Assembly (NCBI GenBank): GCA_043766915.1
Contig: JAYUHO010000293.1
Coordinates: 1 to 10,531 of the forward strand
DNA: 10,531 nucleotides
Reading direction: 5' to 3'
Source: JANNAT01 sp043766915
GTDB lineage: Bacteria; Pseudomonadota; Alphaproteobacteria; Rhodobacterales; Rhodobacteraceae
In this document: piece by piece, positions 1 to 8,293 of the stretch
Position numbering within the stretch: position 1 is the stretch's first letter
Layout: each line of letters starts with the position of its first letter
Translations under genes and position numbers: made by a program
The notes under the pieces: generated by a model
The model's database searches: none
What the model saw: only the letters and a program-made list of their open reading frames with translations
What the model was told of the DNA's origin: nothing

Positions 1-821
1 TCATAGCGGCCTTGAACAATGACCGCAGGGATATGCGCAATCTTATGTTTTTGCTGTAAAATCCAGCCGTCACATGCCAAGAAACCACCGTTGACGAAAT
101 AGTGGTTTTCCAGCCGGGCAAAAGCGCGGGCGTATTCTGACGGGCTTTCTCCCAAGGGGCCGTCATTATGCACCGAAGCAAGCGCATTTTCCCAATTGGC
201 CCAGATCCGCGCCATGTTGGATTCCTCGGCCAGCGTGCCACTGAACAAGCGGCGGTGGTAGGCGGCGATCAGATCACCGCGTTCCTCTTCAGGAATGGGT
301 GCGACAAAGCGCGCCCAAAGATCGGGAAAAAACGCGCCGGCCCCGCCGCCGTAAAACCAATCAAGCTCGGATCGCATCGATAAAAACACGCCGCGCAGCA
401 CCAGTTGGCGCACGTGGGTGGGGTGGGAAATGGCATAGACCAGCGCAAGCGTTGCCCCCCAACTGCCGCCAAACAGAATGAACTTCTCTATCCCCAGCAC
501 CGTGCGGATCGCCTCTATGTCTTTGATAAGATGCCATGTTGTGTTGTTTTCAACCGTGGCATGCGGGCGGGACCGGCCGCATCCGCGTTGATCAAACAGC
601 ACCACACGATACACCGCAGGATCAAAATAGCGCCGCATCGCCGGGCTGCAACCGCCACCGGGGCCGCCGTGCAGAACCAGCACTGGAATGCCGTTTGGAT
701 TGCCGCATTGCTCGACATAGATACGGTGGCCATCGCCCATATCCATCACACGCTGATCGAAAGGGTCGACCGGCGGGTAAAGAAAATCGACTGCGCGCTT
801 TTGGCCTGATCTTTGATCCAT
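1..821 (-). CDS. pip: Proline iminopeptidase (prolyl aminopeptidase), 3' end cut by window edge
   Basis: This alpha/beta hydrolase (peptidase family S33) releases N-terminal proline from peptides, probably in the cytoplasm, since no signal peptide is visible. 273 complete codons are seen, against about 310-330 residues for the family. Visible motifs are the oxyanion-hole segment HGGPGGG (residues 51-57), DQRGCGRS (77-84) and the nucleophile elbow GGSWG with the catalytic serine at residue 120. The reading frame leaves the window in GRY plus the first two bases (GA) of a probable Asp codon, which would be the catalytic acid. The catalytic His lies outside. An in-frame ATG six bases upstream (825-827) is an alternative start. 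I chose 821 because AGG then sits six bases ahead of it. The gene diverges from ubiG with a 60-base gap. The family assignment is firm; true substrate preference cannot be read from sequence. Confidence 0.93.
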   Translation of the reverse strand, partial: MDQRSGQKRAVDFLYPPVDPFDQRVMDMGDGHRIYVEQCGNPNGIPVLVLHGGPGGGCSPAMRRYFDPAVYRVVLFDQRGCGRSRPHATVENNTTWHLIKDIEAIRTVLGIEKFILFGGSWGATLALVYAISHPTHVRQLVLRGVFLSMRSELDWFYGGGAGAFFPDLWARFVAPIPEEERGDLIAAYHRRLFSGTLAEESNMARIWANWENALASVHNDGPLGESPSEYARAFARLENHYFVNGGFLACDGWILQQKHKIAHIPAVIVQGRY

Positions 822-829
822 AACCATCC

Positions 830-858
830 TATATACCAAGGCAAGATTGCCCCGCCAA
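830..858 (-). promoter_or_regulatory. Possible sigma-70-type promoter for the proline iminopeptidase gene
   Basis: Read on the minus strand, TTGGCG (858-853) is followed by a 17-base spacer and TATATA (835-830). Each hexamer matches the consensus at four of six positions with ideal spacing. Transcription would begin near 823-824, only two or three bases before the ATG at 821, so the message would be almost leaderless. This comes from pattern matching only, in a 60-base divergent gap that must also serve ubiG. Confidence 0.35.
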
Positions 859-881
859 ACGTTGGGGTGCAAGGAGTTCCG

Positions 882-1622
882 ATGGGTATGACCAGTACAA
901 TTGACCCCGCCGAAGTTGCCAAGTTTGAAGCGATGGCCGCCGAATGGTGGAATCCGAATGGCAAGTTCAAGCCGCTGCATATGCTGAACCCTTGCCGGTT
1001 GGATTACATCACTGCCCAAATCGCGGCAGAGTTTGATCGGGATTTGACCCTGCCTAACCCTTTCAAAGGGTTACGTATTTTGGATATTGGCTGTGGCGGT
1101 GGATTGCTTTCGGAACCCATGGCGCGGCTGGGGGCGGATGTGGTGGGTGCAGATGCCGCCCCGCGCAACATCCCGGTGGCGCAGGTGCATGCCGAAGGCG
1201 CAGGGTTAAAAATAGACTATCGCCACACAACCGCCGAAGTCATGGCGGCGGCGGGCGAACAGTTTGATGTGGTCTTGAATATGGAGGTCGTTGAGCATGT
1301 CGCCGATCCGTTGGTGTTTTTGACAGCCTGCAAGAGTTTGTTGAAACCCCAAGGACTTATGATCTGTTCAACCCTGAACCGGAACCCCAAAAGCTTTGTC
1401 ATGGCGATTGTCGGGGCGGAGTGGGTGATGCGGTGGCTGCCAAAGGGCACGCATGACTGGGCCAAGTTCATCACGCCGGATGAGCTGTATGATCTGCTGC
1501 GAAAGGCCGGGCTGGACCCGGTGGATCGCAAAGGAATGGTGTTCAATCCGCTGGGGTGGAGTTGGTCTTTGTCATCAAGTGATTTGTCTTGCAACTATGT
1601 GACCAGCAGCGTGAAAGCCTAA
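882..1622 (+). CDS. ubiG: Ubiquinone biosynthesis O-methyltransferase UbiG
   Basis: A class I S-adenosylmethionine-dependent methyltransferase that carries out both O-methylation steps of ubiquinone synthesis (the early polyprenyl-catechol and the late demethylubiquinol). It acts at the inner face of the cytoplasmic membrane. The 246 residues match the usual family length. The N-terminal block EVAKFEAMAAEWWNP (residues 11-25) followed by FKPLHMLNP (29-37) is typical of UbiG. The SAM-binding glycine loop DIGCGGG lies at 68-74, the acidic motif EVVEHV at 135-140, STLNRN at 163-168 and LPKGTHDW at 186-193. The start at 882 has AAGGAG (871-876) five bases ahead; a second ATG at 888 is less well placed. 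The gene stands alone, diverging from the peptidase gene and converging on the aldo-keto reductase gene. Confidence 0.96.
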   Translation: MGMTSTIDPAEVAKFEAMAAEWWNPNGKFKPLHMLNPCRLDYITAQIAAEFDRDLTLPNPFKGLRILDIGCGGGLLSEPMARLGADVVGADAAPRNIPVAQVHAEGAGLKIDYRHTTAEVMAAAGEQFDVVLNMEVVEHVADPLVFLTACKSLLKPQGLMICSTLNRNPKSFVMAIVGAEWVMRWLPKGTHDWAKFITPDELYDLLRKAGLDPVDRKGMVFNPLGWSWSLSSSDLSCNYVTSSVKA

Positions 1623-1627
1623 TCCGG

Positions 1628-1656
1628 GTAGTGGTGCGCCTGAAGGCACACCCTAC
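1628..1656. terminator. Imperfect hairpin just after ubiG, possible terminator or REP-like unit
   Basis: The arms GTAGTGGTGCGCC and GGCACACCCTAC pair around a TGAA loop, with one bulged T and one C/A mismatch. The hairpin begins six bases after the ubiG stop. No run of T follows it, so it is not a textbook intrinsic terminator. From memory, GGTGCGCC-type hairpins are frequent between genes in Rhodobacterales, so it may be a dispersed palindromic unit. A genome-wide count would decide. Confidence 0.5.
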
Positions 1657-1657
1657 A

Positions 1658-1734
1658 CCGGTATTTCGACCGCCCGGATTGCTGAAAAGCTGGCCGCTCC
1701 GCGGGGAGGTATTTAAGCCAAGATGAAATACCGG
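1658..1734. repeat. Nested inverted repeats between the convergent ubiG and aldo-keto reductase genes
   Basis: CCGGTATTTC (1658-1667) and GAAATACCGG (1725-1734) are perfect 10-bp inverted repeats enclosing 57 bases. Inside are a second GGTATTT (1708-1714), which can pair with AAATACC (1726-1732), and a small CTCC/GGAG stem (1697-1700 with 1705-1708). CTGGCC (1690-1695) also pairs with GGCCAG (1735-1740) just outside. The long and short hairpins use the same right arm, so they exclude each other. The position between two converging stops suggests transcription termination or 3'-end protection for both genes. The motif with CCAAGATGAAA resembles a sequence I recall as common downstream of Rhodobacterales genes. 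Confidence 0.6.
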
Positions 1735-1741
1735 GGCCAGT

Positions 1742-2770
1742 TTAGTCGTTCGACGATTTGGCCCAGAGGTTGATGTCTTTTTGTTCAGCGATGTGGTCGA
1801 TCTGCGCCAGTTCATCGGCGGTGAAGTCGAGATTTTGGATCGCGCCGACGCAATCTATCACCTGTTCCGGTTTTGACGCGCCGATCAGCGCCGAGGTGAT
1901 GCCGCCACCGCGCAGCACCCACGCCAGCGACATTTGCGCCAGAGTTTGCCCACGCGCCTGTGCCATGGTGTTCAGCGATTTCACCGACTCGATTGCAGCA
2001 GGGGTGATCACTGCCGGATCAAGCGACTTGCCCTGCGACGCGCGTGACCCTTCGGGAATGCCTTTGAGGTATTTGTTGGTCAGAATGCCTTGGGCCAGAG
2101 GGATAAACGCGATTGACCCCATGCCGAGTTCGGCAAGCGTGTCTTTCAGTCCATCCGTTTCGACCCAGCGGTTCAGGATGTTATAGCTGGGCTGATGGAT
2201 GATGCAGGGCGTGCCAAGCTGTTTCAGAATGGCATGCGCCTCACGCGTGCGTTGGCTGTTGTAACTGGATATGCCGACATAAAGCGCGCGACCGGACCGC
2301 ACGATATGATCGAGCGCACCCATGGTTTCTTCCAAGGGCGTGTCGGGATCAAACCGGTGCGAGTAAAAGATGTCGACATACTCCAGCCCCATGCGTTTCA
2401 GGCTTTGATCACACGACGCGATCAGATATTTGCGTGACCCCCATTCGCCATAAGGCCCGCCCCACATATGATAGCCTGCCTTGGATGAAATGATCATCTC
2501 ATCCCGGTAGGGTTTGAAATCGGTCTTTAGAATATCGCCGAATGCTTCTTCCGCCGAACCGGCGGGCGGGCCATAATTGTTGGCCAGATCGAAATGGGTG
2601 ATGCCATGATCAAACGCCGCGTGGCAGATCGCGCGTTTGGTATCATGCGGCGTGTCATAGCCAAAGTTGTGCCACAACCCGATGGAAATGGCGGGCAGCA
2701 TCAGCCCGGTCTTGCCACAGCGGCGATACACCATGCGATCGTAACGATTTTCGGCAGCGACATAGGGCAT
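1742..2770 (-). CDS. mgrA: Aldo-keto reductase, YghZ/MgrA type (L-glyceraldehyde 3-phosphate reductase family)
   Basis: An NADPH-dependent aldo-keto reductase of the AKR14/YghZ type, expected to reduce L-glyceraldehyde 3-phosphate and other reactive aldehydes such as methylglyoxal in the cytoplasm. The 342 residues are close to the 346 of E. coli YghZ, and similarity appears to run end to end from RYDRMVYRRCGKTGLMLPA to NLWAKSS. The catalytic tetrad is visible: Asp61 and Tyr66 in DLANNYGPP, Lys97 in ISSKAGY and His138 in FYSHR. IGASKPEQV near the C terminus fits the cofactor-phosphate-binding segment. The reading frame is open up to 2833, but the ATG at 2770 has AGAGG six bases ahead and matches family N termini. 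It diverges from tamA. Family is certain; substrate is inferred. Confidence 0.93.
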   Translation of the reverse strand: MPYVAAENRYDRMVYRRCGKTGLMLPAISIGLWHNFGYDTPHDTKRAICHAAFDHGITHFDLANNYGPPAGSAEEAFGDILKTDFKPYRDEMIISSKAGYHMWGGPYGEWGSRKYLIASCDQSLKRMGLEYVDIFYSHRFDPDTPLEETMGALDHIVRSGRALYVGISSYNSQRTREAHAILKQLGTPCIIHQPSYNILNRWVETDGLKDTLAELGMGSIAFIPLAQGILTNKYLKGIPEGSRASQGKSLDPAVITPAAIESVKSLNTMAQARGQTLAQMSLAWVLRGGGITSALIGASKPEQVIDCVGAIQNLDFTADELAQIDHIAEQKDINLWAKSSND

Positions 2771-2945
2771 GGGAACCTCTTTAAGGGTGGCGCGTTGATC
2801 AGCAGACTTCCTACCAAACCGGGCAAAGGTCAAGCGAGGGCGGAAAGATGTCTGCGATGCCTGTCAACGCAGGGGCTGGAGTTTGGTTGCATTGCCCTTT
2901 GCAGGTCAAGGCGGCATAGTGTGGCGATACCTGAACGGAGAAGCT
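2771..2945. promoter_or_regulatory. Divergent promoter region between the aldo-keto reductase gene and tamA
   Basis: These 175 bases must hold promoters for both flanking genes. For tamA, TTGCCC (2892-2897), a 17-base spacer and CATAGT (2915-2920) make a weak sigma-70-like candidate, each hexamer matching four of six positions. GGAG at 2937-2940 is the tamA ribosome binding site. On the minus strand, TTGACA (2867-2862) and TTGACC (2833-2828) could be -35 elements for the reductase gene, but neither has a convincing -10 at the right spacing. I see no clear operator palindrome and no small gene here. Confidence 0.4.
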
Positions 2946-4769
2946 ATGGCTTGTGTCTCGACCCGCCGTTTTGGCCGCATTGGTGGAGGCATTATTGCGC
3001 TGTTCTTATGGGCAAGCACGGCAGCTTTTGCGTTTGAAGGTGTCGAGTTTACCGTAAACGGCGCGCCAAAGGGGTTGGTCAAAGACCTGCGGGCCGCGTC
3101 GATTTTACTCGCATCGCAAAAAAGCGGGGCGGTTGACGCGCAGGATTTGTTTGCGGATGCACGGGCGGAATATGCCGGGCTGTTGAACGCATTATATGCG
3201 CGGGGATATTATTCCGGGGTGATCCACGTTTACGTCGATGGGGCCGAGGCGGCCAATATTGCGCCGTTGGATGCTCCGGCACGGATTTCCCGCATTACCG
3301 TCAGAGTTGATCCGGGGCCGAGGTTTTCTTTTTCGCAGGCCAGGTTGGCACCTTTGGCGAAACGAACCGAATTGCCCAGTGGGTTTGCTGTTGGAAAGAC
3401 GGCTGAAAGCGGTGTGATCTTAGAGGCCGTCGGGGCGGGCGTGGATGGATGGCGCAAGCGTGGCCATGCCTTGGCGAATACCGCATCGCAGGATTTGTCG
3501 GCAGACCATGCGGCGGCAAAACTGTCGGCGGAAATTGTGTTGGACCCCGGACCAAAGCTGCGGTTCGGGCAGCTGGTGATAAAGGGGCAAGAGCGGATGC
3601 GCGTGCGGCGTATTCGCGCGATTGCGGGCCTGCCCGAAGGCTCAGTTTTTGACCCCGATGCGTTGGATCGCGCCGCAGCGCGGCTGCGCCGGACGGGAGT
3701 GTTCAAATCGGTGACGCTGACCGAGGACACGGCCGTCACGCCGCCCGATCTGCTGGGCATCACCGCAACGGTGGTCGAAGAAAAGCGGCGGCGCTATAGT
3801 TTTGGAGCGGAAATTGCCAGCTTTGACGGGCTGCGTCTGAACGGATCATGGCTGCATCGCAATCTGTTTGGCGGGGCGGAACGGCTGACCATCAGCGGCG
3901 AGATTTTGAACATCGGCGTGCAGTCTGGCGGGGTTGACTATGGGTTGGGTGTTACGCTGGACCGGCCTGCGACATTCACCGCCGACACGACGCTAAGCTT
4001 CGGGGTGGGGATAAAGCGGCTGGACGAGGCGGATTACCGCGCTGATGTGTTCAGCGTTTCAATGAAACTGACGCGGGTATTTTCCAAGGAATTGCTGGCG
4101 ACGGTGGGGTTTGAGTATGAATATTCGAAAATCACCGATCCTTCCGGAACGCAGACCTACCGCACGTTGTCCTTGCCACTTGGGGCAATCTGGGACAGGC
4201 GCGACAGCAAAACCGATGCCAAAAAGGGATTTTACCTTGAGGCCGAGGCGAAACCATTTATCGGATTTGGCATTACCGAGAGTGGCGCGCGGCTGAAGTT
4301 TGATGCGCGCGGCTACAAGGCGTTAGGCGAGGACAAGCGGTTTGTTTTGGCTGCCCGGGTGCAGGGCGGCGCAGTGTTGGGGGCCGGATTGGCAGGCACG
4401 CCGCGGGATTATCTGTTTTATTCTGGCGGCGGGGGCACGGTGCGGGGGCAGCCCTATCAATCCCTTGGGGTCAATGTGCTGACCGATTCGTCGAGTGTGG
4501 TTTACCAGACCGGCGGCACGCAGTTTCTTGGGGCTTCGGTTGAGGCGCGTGTACGGGTGGGCGACAATCTGGGCCTTGTCGGGTTTCTGGATATGGGATC
4601 GGTCGGGGTGGCGGGCCAAAGTGGGGCGGGGGATTGGCACGCGGGGGCGGGACTGGGTATTCGCTATGCCACCGTTGTCGGGCCGATCCGGCTGGATTTG
4701 GCTGTGCCGGTAGGGGGCAGCACGGGCGGTGGGTTGCAGGTTTACGTTGGTCTGGGGCAGGCGTTTTGA
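2946..4769 (+). CDS. tamA: Autotransporter assembly factor TamA (BamA/Omp85 superfamily)
   Basis: The outer-membrane half of the translocation and assembly module, which with TamB supports insertion of some outer-membrane proteins and lipid traffic to the outer membrane. The 607 residues compare with 577 in E. coli. A signal peptide ends at AFA (cleavage after about residue 29). About three POTRA-like repeats follow (roughly 31-105, 110-200, 205-277; GVFKSVTL at 251-258 is typical of a POTRA end). A 16-strand-type beta-barrel follows from about 284, with the Omp85 loop-6 signature GGGTVRGQPYQSLG centred on VRG at 499-501. The protein ends in ...VGLGQAF, a terminal Phe expected of a barrel sorting signal. 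The start at 2946 has GGAG five bases upstream. The stop overlaps the tamB start as TGATG, implying coupled translation. Confidence 0.94.
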   Translation: MACVSTRRFGRIGGGIIALFLWASTAAFAFEGVEFTVNGAPKGLVKDLRAASILLASQKSGAVDAQDLFADARAEYAGLLNALYARGYYSGVIHVYVDGAEAANIAPLDAPARISRITVRVDPGPRFSFSQARLAPLAKRTELPSGFAVGKTAESGVILEAVGAGVDGWRKRGHALANTASQDLSADHAAAKLSAEIVLDPGPKLRFGQLVIKGQERMRVRRIRAIAGLPEGSVFDPDALDRAAARLRRTGVFKSVTLTEDTAVTPPDLLGITATVVEEKRRRYSFGAEIASFDGLRLNGSWLHRNLFGGAERLTISGEILNIGVQSGGVDYGLGVTLDRPATFTADTTLSFGVGIKRLDEADYRADVFSVSMKLTRVFSKELLATVGFEYEYSKITDPSGTQTYRTLSLPLGAIWDRRDSKTDAKKGFYLEAEAKPFIGFGITESGARLKFDARGYKALGEDKRFVLAARVQGGAVLGAGLAGTPRDYLFYSGGGGTVRGQPYQSLGVNVLTDSSSVVYQTGGTQFLGASVEARVRVGDNLGLVGFLDMGSVGVAGQSGAGDWHAGAGLGIRYATVVGPIRLDLAVPVGGSTGGGLQVYVGLGQAF

Positions 4770-7700
4770 TGGGACGGCTTGGGATCATGCTGGCGGTTAT
4801 GCTGTTGCCAGTGCAGGCGTTGGCCCAAACCAGTGATCGCGATTATCTGACCGCTTTTCTGGAAGACAGCTTTTCCGCCGTTGGGCGCAAGGTTGTGGTG
4901 ACGGGGTTTGCAGGCGCGCTGTCGTCGCAGGCCACGGTGAAGGAACTGACCATTGCTGATGGTGAGGGCATCTGGCTGACGCTGCGGGATATCACGCTGG
5001 ATTGGAGCAGAACCGATCTGTTTTCCGGGCAGGTAACGGTGAACCAACTGACGGCAGCAGAGATTGTGTTGGATCGGCTGCCCATTGCTGATCCTGCTGC
5101 ACCACTTCCTGAGGCGGGCAGTTTCTCTCTGCCGGACCTGCCCGTGTCCGTGCAAATCGACAAGGTTGCAGCGGACCGGATTGTGTTGGGTGCGCCAGTT
5201 TTGGGCACGCTGATCGAAGGACGGATTGAAGCGGCACTTTCGTTGGTGGGGGGAGAGGGGCAAGGAACCCTGCTGATCGAACGCACCGATTCCGGACCTG
5301 CGGGCAAGGTGGAACTGACCGCCAGTTATTCAAACGCGGGTCAGGTTTTGACGATTGATTTGCAGGCCCGCGAAGAGGTGGGCGGGATTGCGGCCATCGT
5401 GCTGGGATTGCCCGGGCTGCCTTCGGCGGCGCTGTCAGTGCAGGGCTCGGGGCCAATTTCGGATTTTTCAGCGGATATTGCGCTGACGACGGATGATGTT
5501 GATCGTCTGGCGGGAAAGGTACAGCTGACCGGACAAGTCGATGGTGCGATTGCGTTTAATACCGATCTTGCGGGCGATCTGGCGCCACTGTTTTTGCCCG
5601 ACTACGCCGAATTTTTTGGCAATGCGGTGGCACTGAAGGCCCAAGGGCGGCGGTGGCCGGACGGGCGGCTTGATCTGGCAACACTGGATGTAACGGCAAA
5701 ATCCTTGCGCCTGAATGGTGCATTGGTTTTGGCTGCCGATGGTTTGCCAGAGCGGTTCAATCTGACGGGGCAAATCGCCGCCCCGGACGGCAGCGCCGTC
5801 TTGCTGCCGTTGACCACGGAACTGCCCGTCAAAGTGAATCGCGCTGATTTGACACTGGGCTATGATGCGGCAAAAGGCGAAGGCTGGACCGCAGATGTGT
5901 CACTAACAGGGCTGGATCGGCCTGATTTTCGCGCCAGCACCTTGTCGCTTACCGGATTGGGCCGGATTGCGCGGGTCGCGGGCGCGCGGCAGGTCAGCGG
6001 CACCTTAAAGTTTTCCGGCGAGGGGTTGGAGCCTAATAATGCCGCCCTTTCCCGCGCGCTGGGCAGCGTGATCTGGGGCGACGCCGAGCTGTTCTGGCAG
6101 GAAGGCCAGGGCGGCCTGTCATTGCCCAAGCTAAATCTGGTGGGGGAGGATTATTCGGCTTTTGTGTCAGGACGAATTGCAGGGCTGGACAATGCACTTG
6201 AAATGGGGGGGCGGGTCGAGGCACAGATGGCTGAACTGTCACGGCTGTCTGGTCTGGTGGGGCGGCCCCTGTCCGGGGCGGCGCAGATTAAAGTGGCGGG
6301 CAAAGGCAGCGCGCTGACCGGGGCGTTTGATCTGCAGATCAGCGCCGAGGGTCAGGATATGGGCGCAGGCATTTCCGAACTGGACAACCTGCTGAAAGGG
6401 GACGCGCGGTTTGAAGCGTCGGTGGTGCGGGATACGACGGGCACCGTTTTGCGATCGTCAAAGATCACGGCCGCCAGCCTGACCGCCGATGCAGCCGGGC
6501 GGTTGGCTTCTACCGGCAGCGATCTTGCCGTGAACCTGAAGTTCTCTGATCTGCGCGCGCTGGGTGGACGCTATCGCGGTGCCCTGACCGGAGCAGCGCA
6601 ATTTACCGGAACGCCCGAGGATGGCCGGATCAGTCTGAACGCCGAGGGGCAGGGTTTGGGCGTTGGGCAGCCCCAGACCGACAGGCTGTTGGCAGGGCAA
6701 AGCCAGGTGCGGCTGGAACTGACGGTAAAGGACGGCGAGGTACAGATTGACCGCGCCGATCTGACCAATCCGCAGTTAGAGGCGCAGGCGACGGGAGATA
6801 TCAACGGGGGCCAGCAAACGGTAAATCTGACGGCGCGTTTGCGGAATTTGGCCCTGTTAGTGCCTGAATTCCCCGGGGCTTTGACGGTAAAGGGCCAAGT
6901 CATTCAGGATGCAGGTGGCATCACGCTTGATCTGACGGGACAAGGGCCGGGGCAGATTGATGCGCTGGTTAGGGGTAAGATTGCCGCCGGGTTCGGATCA
7001 GCCAATCTTTCGATTTTAGGCACGTCGCAGGCGGCGCTGGGCAATGCGTTCATCAGCCCCCGTGCGATTTCCGGGCGGTTGGGGTTTGACCTGCGGTTAA
7101 ATGGTCCGCTGACACTGGCGTCAGTGTCGGGGCCCGTGACCTTAAGCGATGGGCGGTTGGCCGATCCGGGTTTGAATTTTGCTTTCCAGAATCTCTCAGG
7201 CAACGCCGATCTGGCGCAGGGCCGCGCGACATTTTCCGTGACCACAGATGTGTCGTCTGGCGGGCAGATTGCGGCGCAGGGATCGTCGGGCTTGACCGCG
7301 CCATTCAATGGGGATGTGGCGATCGCGGTGCAGAATGTAACGCTGCGCGACCCTGATTTATATGAAACCACTCTGAATGGTGATCTTACCCTAAGCGGCC
7401 CATTGCGGGGCGGGGCGCTGATTTCGGGTCGCATTGTTCTAAGCGAAACGGAACTGCGCGTGCCGTCAACCGGGTTTGGTGGCGCAGGGGGCTTGCCGGG
7501 ATTGCGCCATGTGAACGAGCCCGCAGCCGTGCGCGCAACGCGGGATCGGGCCGGACTGATTGCCAAGGGCACGGATGCAGGGATTTCAGGCGATGCCTTT
7601 GGCCTGGACATCACCGTTTCCGCTCCGAACCGGGTGTTCGTTCGCGGACGGGGGCTGGATGCTGAATTGGGCGGGGAATTGCGGCTTCTGGGTTCAACGG

Positions 7701-8290
7701 CCAACGTCCAGCCTGCCGGAGCGTTCGAGCTGATCCGGGGGCGGTTGGAAATATTGGGCAAGCGGCTGAACCTGTCCGAGGCCTTGTTGCAGTTAGAGGG
7801 CGAACTGGTGCCGTTTATTCGCATCATCGCAAGCACCGAAAATGACGGCATCACCAGCGGTGTGGTGATTGAAGGCCGGGCAACCGAACCGAAAGTGACC
7901 TTCACCTCATCGCCTGCATTGCCCGAGGAAGAGGTTTTGGCGCAACTGTTGTTTGGGCAAAGCCTGCAAAACCTGTCGGCGTTGCAGGCGCTGCAATTGG
8001 CCAATGCGGTGGCAACACTGGCGGGCCGGGGCGGTGAAGGCGTGGTTGGTCGATTGCGCAAAGGCTTTGGCCTGGACAATCTGGATGTGAAAACCGATGC
8101 GGCAGGGGGTGTTTCGCTGACAGCGGGCAAGTATATCTCGAAGAATATCTACAGCGAGGTGACGGTGGATCAGGCGGGGCAAAGCCAGATCAACCTGAAC
8201 CTTGATGTGACAAAGTCTATCACCTTGCGCGGGCGGGCCAGTTCGGACGGGTCTACCGGGTTAGGGATTGTTCTTGAGAAAAACTATTAG
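4769..8290 (+). CDS. tamB: Translocation and assembly module protein TamB
   Basis: The large partner of TamA, a bridge-like beta-taco (AsmA/VPS13-related) protein thought to span the periplasm from the inner membrane to TamA and to carry lipids. The 1173 residues compare with 1259 in E. coli. A hydrophobic N terminus (about residues 4-19, ending in ALA-Q) could be a signal anchor or a cleavable signal peptide. The body is a long run of amphipathic beta repeats rich in Gly, Leu, Asp and Thr with almost no Cys. The C-terminal TamB domain (DUF490, roughly 830-1173) includes GAFELIRGRLEILGKRL, ALPEEEVLAQLLFGQ (about 1050-1064) and the final ...VLEKNY, which resembles a barrel-like last strand. 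The ATG shares a base with the tamA stop, and no strong ribosome site is seen. The TAG stop lies inside the repeat at 8287-8404. Confidence 0.95.
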   Translation: MGRLGIMLAVMLLPVQALAQTSDRDYLTAFLEDSFSAVGRKVVVTGFAGALSSQATVKELTIADGEGIWLTLRDITLDWSRTDLFSGQVTVNQLTAAEIVLDRLPIADPAAPLPEAGSFSLPDLPVSVQIDKVAADRIVLGAPVLGTLIEGRIEAALSLVGGEGQGTLLIERTDSGPAGKVELTASYSNAGQVLTIDLQAREEVGGIAAIVLGLPGLPSAALSVQGSGPISDFSADIALTTDDVDRLAGKVQLTGQVDGAIAFNTDLAGDLAPLFLPDYAEFFGNAVALKAQGRRWPDGRLDLATLDVTAKSLRLNGALVLAADGLPERFNLTGQIAAPDGSAVLLPLTTELPVKVNRADLTLGYDAAKGEGWTADVSLTGLDRPDFRASTLSLTGLGRIARVAGARQVSGTLKFSGEGLEPNNAALSRALGSVIWGDAELFWQEGQGGLSLPKLNLVGEDYSAFVSGRIAGLDNALEMGGRVEAQMAELSRLSGLVGRPLSGAAQIKVAGKGSALTGAFDLQISAEGQDMGAGISELDNLLKGDARFEASVVRDTTGTVLRSSKITAASLTADAAGRLASTGSDLAVNLKFSDLRALGGRYRGALTGAAQFTGTPEDGRISLNAEGQGLGVGQPQTDRLLAGQSQVRLELTVKDGEVQIDRADLTNPQLEAQATGDINGGQQTVNLTARLRNLALLVPEFPGALTVKGQVIQDAGGITLDLTGQGPGQIDALVRGKIAAGFGSANLSILGTSQAALGNAFISPRAISGRLGFDLRLNGPLTLASVSGPVTLSDGRLADPGLNFAFQNLSGNADLAQGRATFSVTTDVSSGGQIAAQGSSGLTAPFNGDVAIAVQNVTLRDPDLYETTLNGDLTLSGPLRGGALISGRIVLSETELRVPSTGFGGAGGLPGLRHVNEPAAVRATRDRAGLIAKGTDAGISGDAFGLDITVSAPNRVFVRGRGLDAELGGELRLLGSTANVQPAGAFELIRGRLEILGKRLNLSEALLQLEGELVPFIRIIASTENDGITSGVVIEGRATEPKVTFTSSPALPEEEVLAQLLFGQSLQNLSALQALQLANAVATLAGRGGEGVVGRLRKGFGLDNLDVKTDAAGGVSLTAGKYISKNIYSEVTVDQAGQSQINLNLDVTKSITLRGRASSDGSTGLGIVLEKNY

Positions 8291-8293
8291 AGC

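Noticed and set aside
405..809. A 134-codon plus-strand open frame across the proline iminopeptidase gene
   Set aside because: It is antisense to a frame with clear catalytic motifs (HGGPGGG, GGSWG), and its His/Arg/Ala-rich product matches nothing I recognise.
2771..2833. An N-terminal extension of the aldo-keto reductase to the ATG at 2833
   Set aside because: The ATG at 2770 has a well-spaced AGAGG and matches the N terminus of YghZ-type proteins; the extra 21 residues have no family support.
3230..3763. A 177-codon minus-strand open frame opposite tamA
   Set aside because: It is antisense to the POTRA-coding region of tamA, with low-complexity Ser/Arg/Ala composition and no family features.
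6904..8130. A 408-codon open frame on the minus strand opposite the 3' part of tamB
   Set aside because: It lies wholly antisense to the strongly supported tamB frame and is rich in Pro, Ser, Arg and Ala, as expected of a shadow frame in G+C-rich DNA. No recognisable domain or ribosome site was seen.
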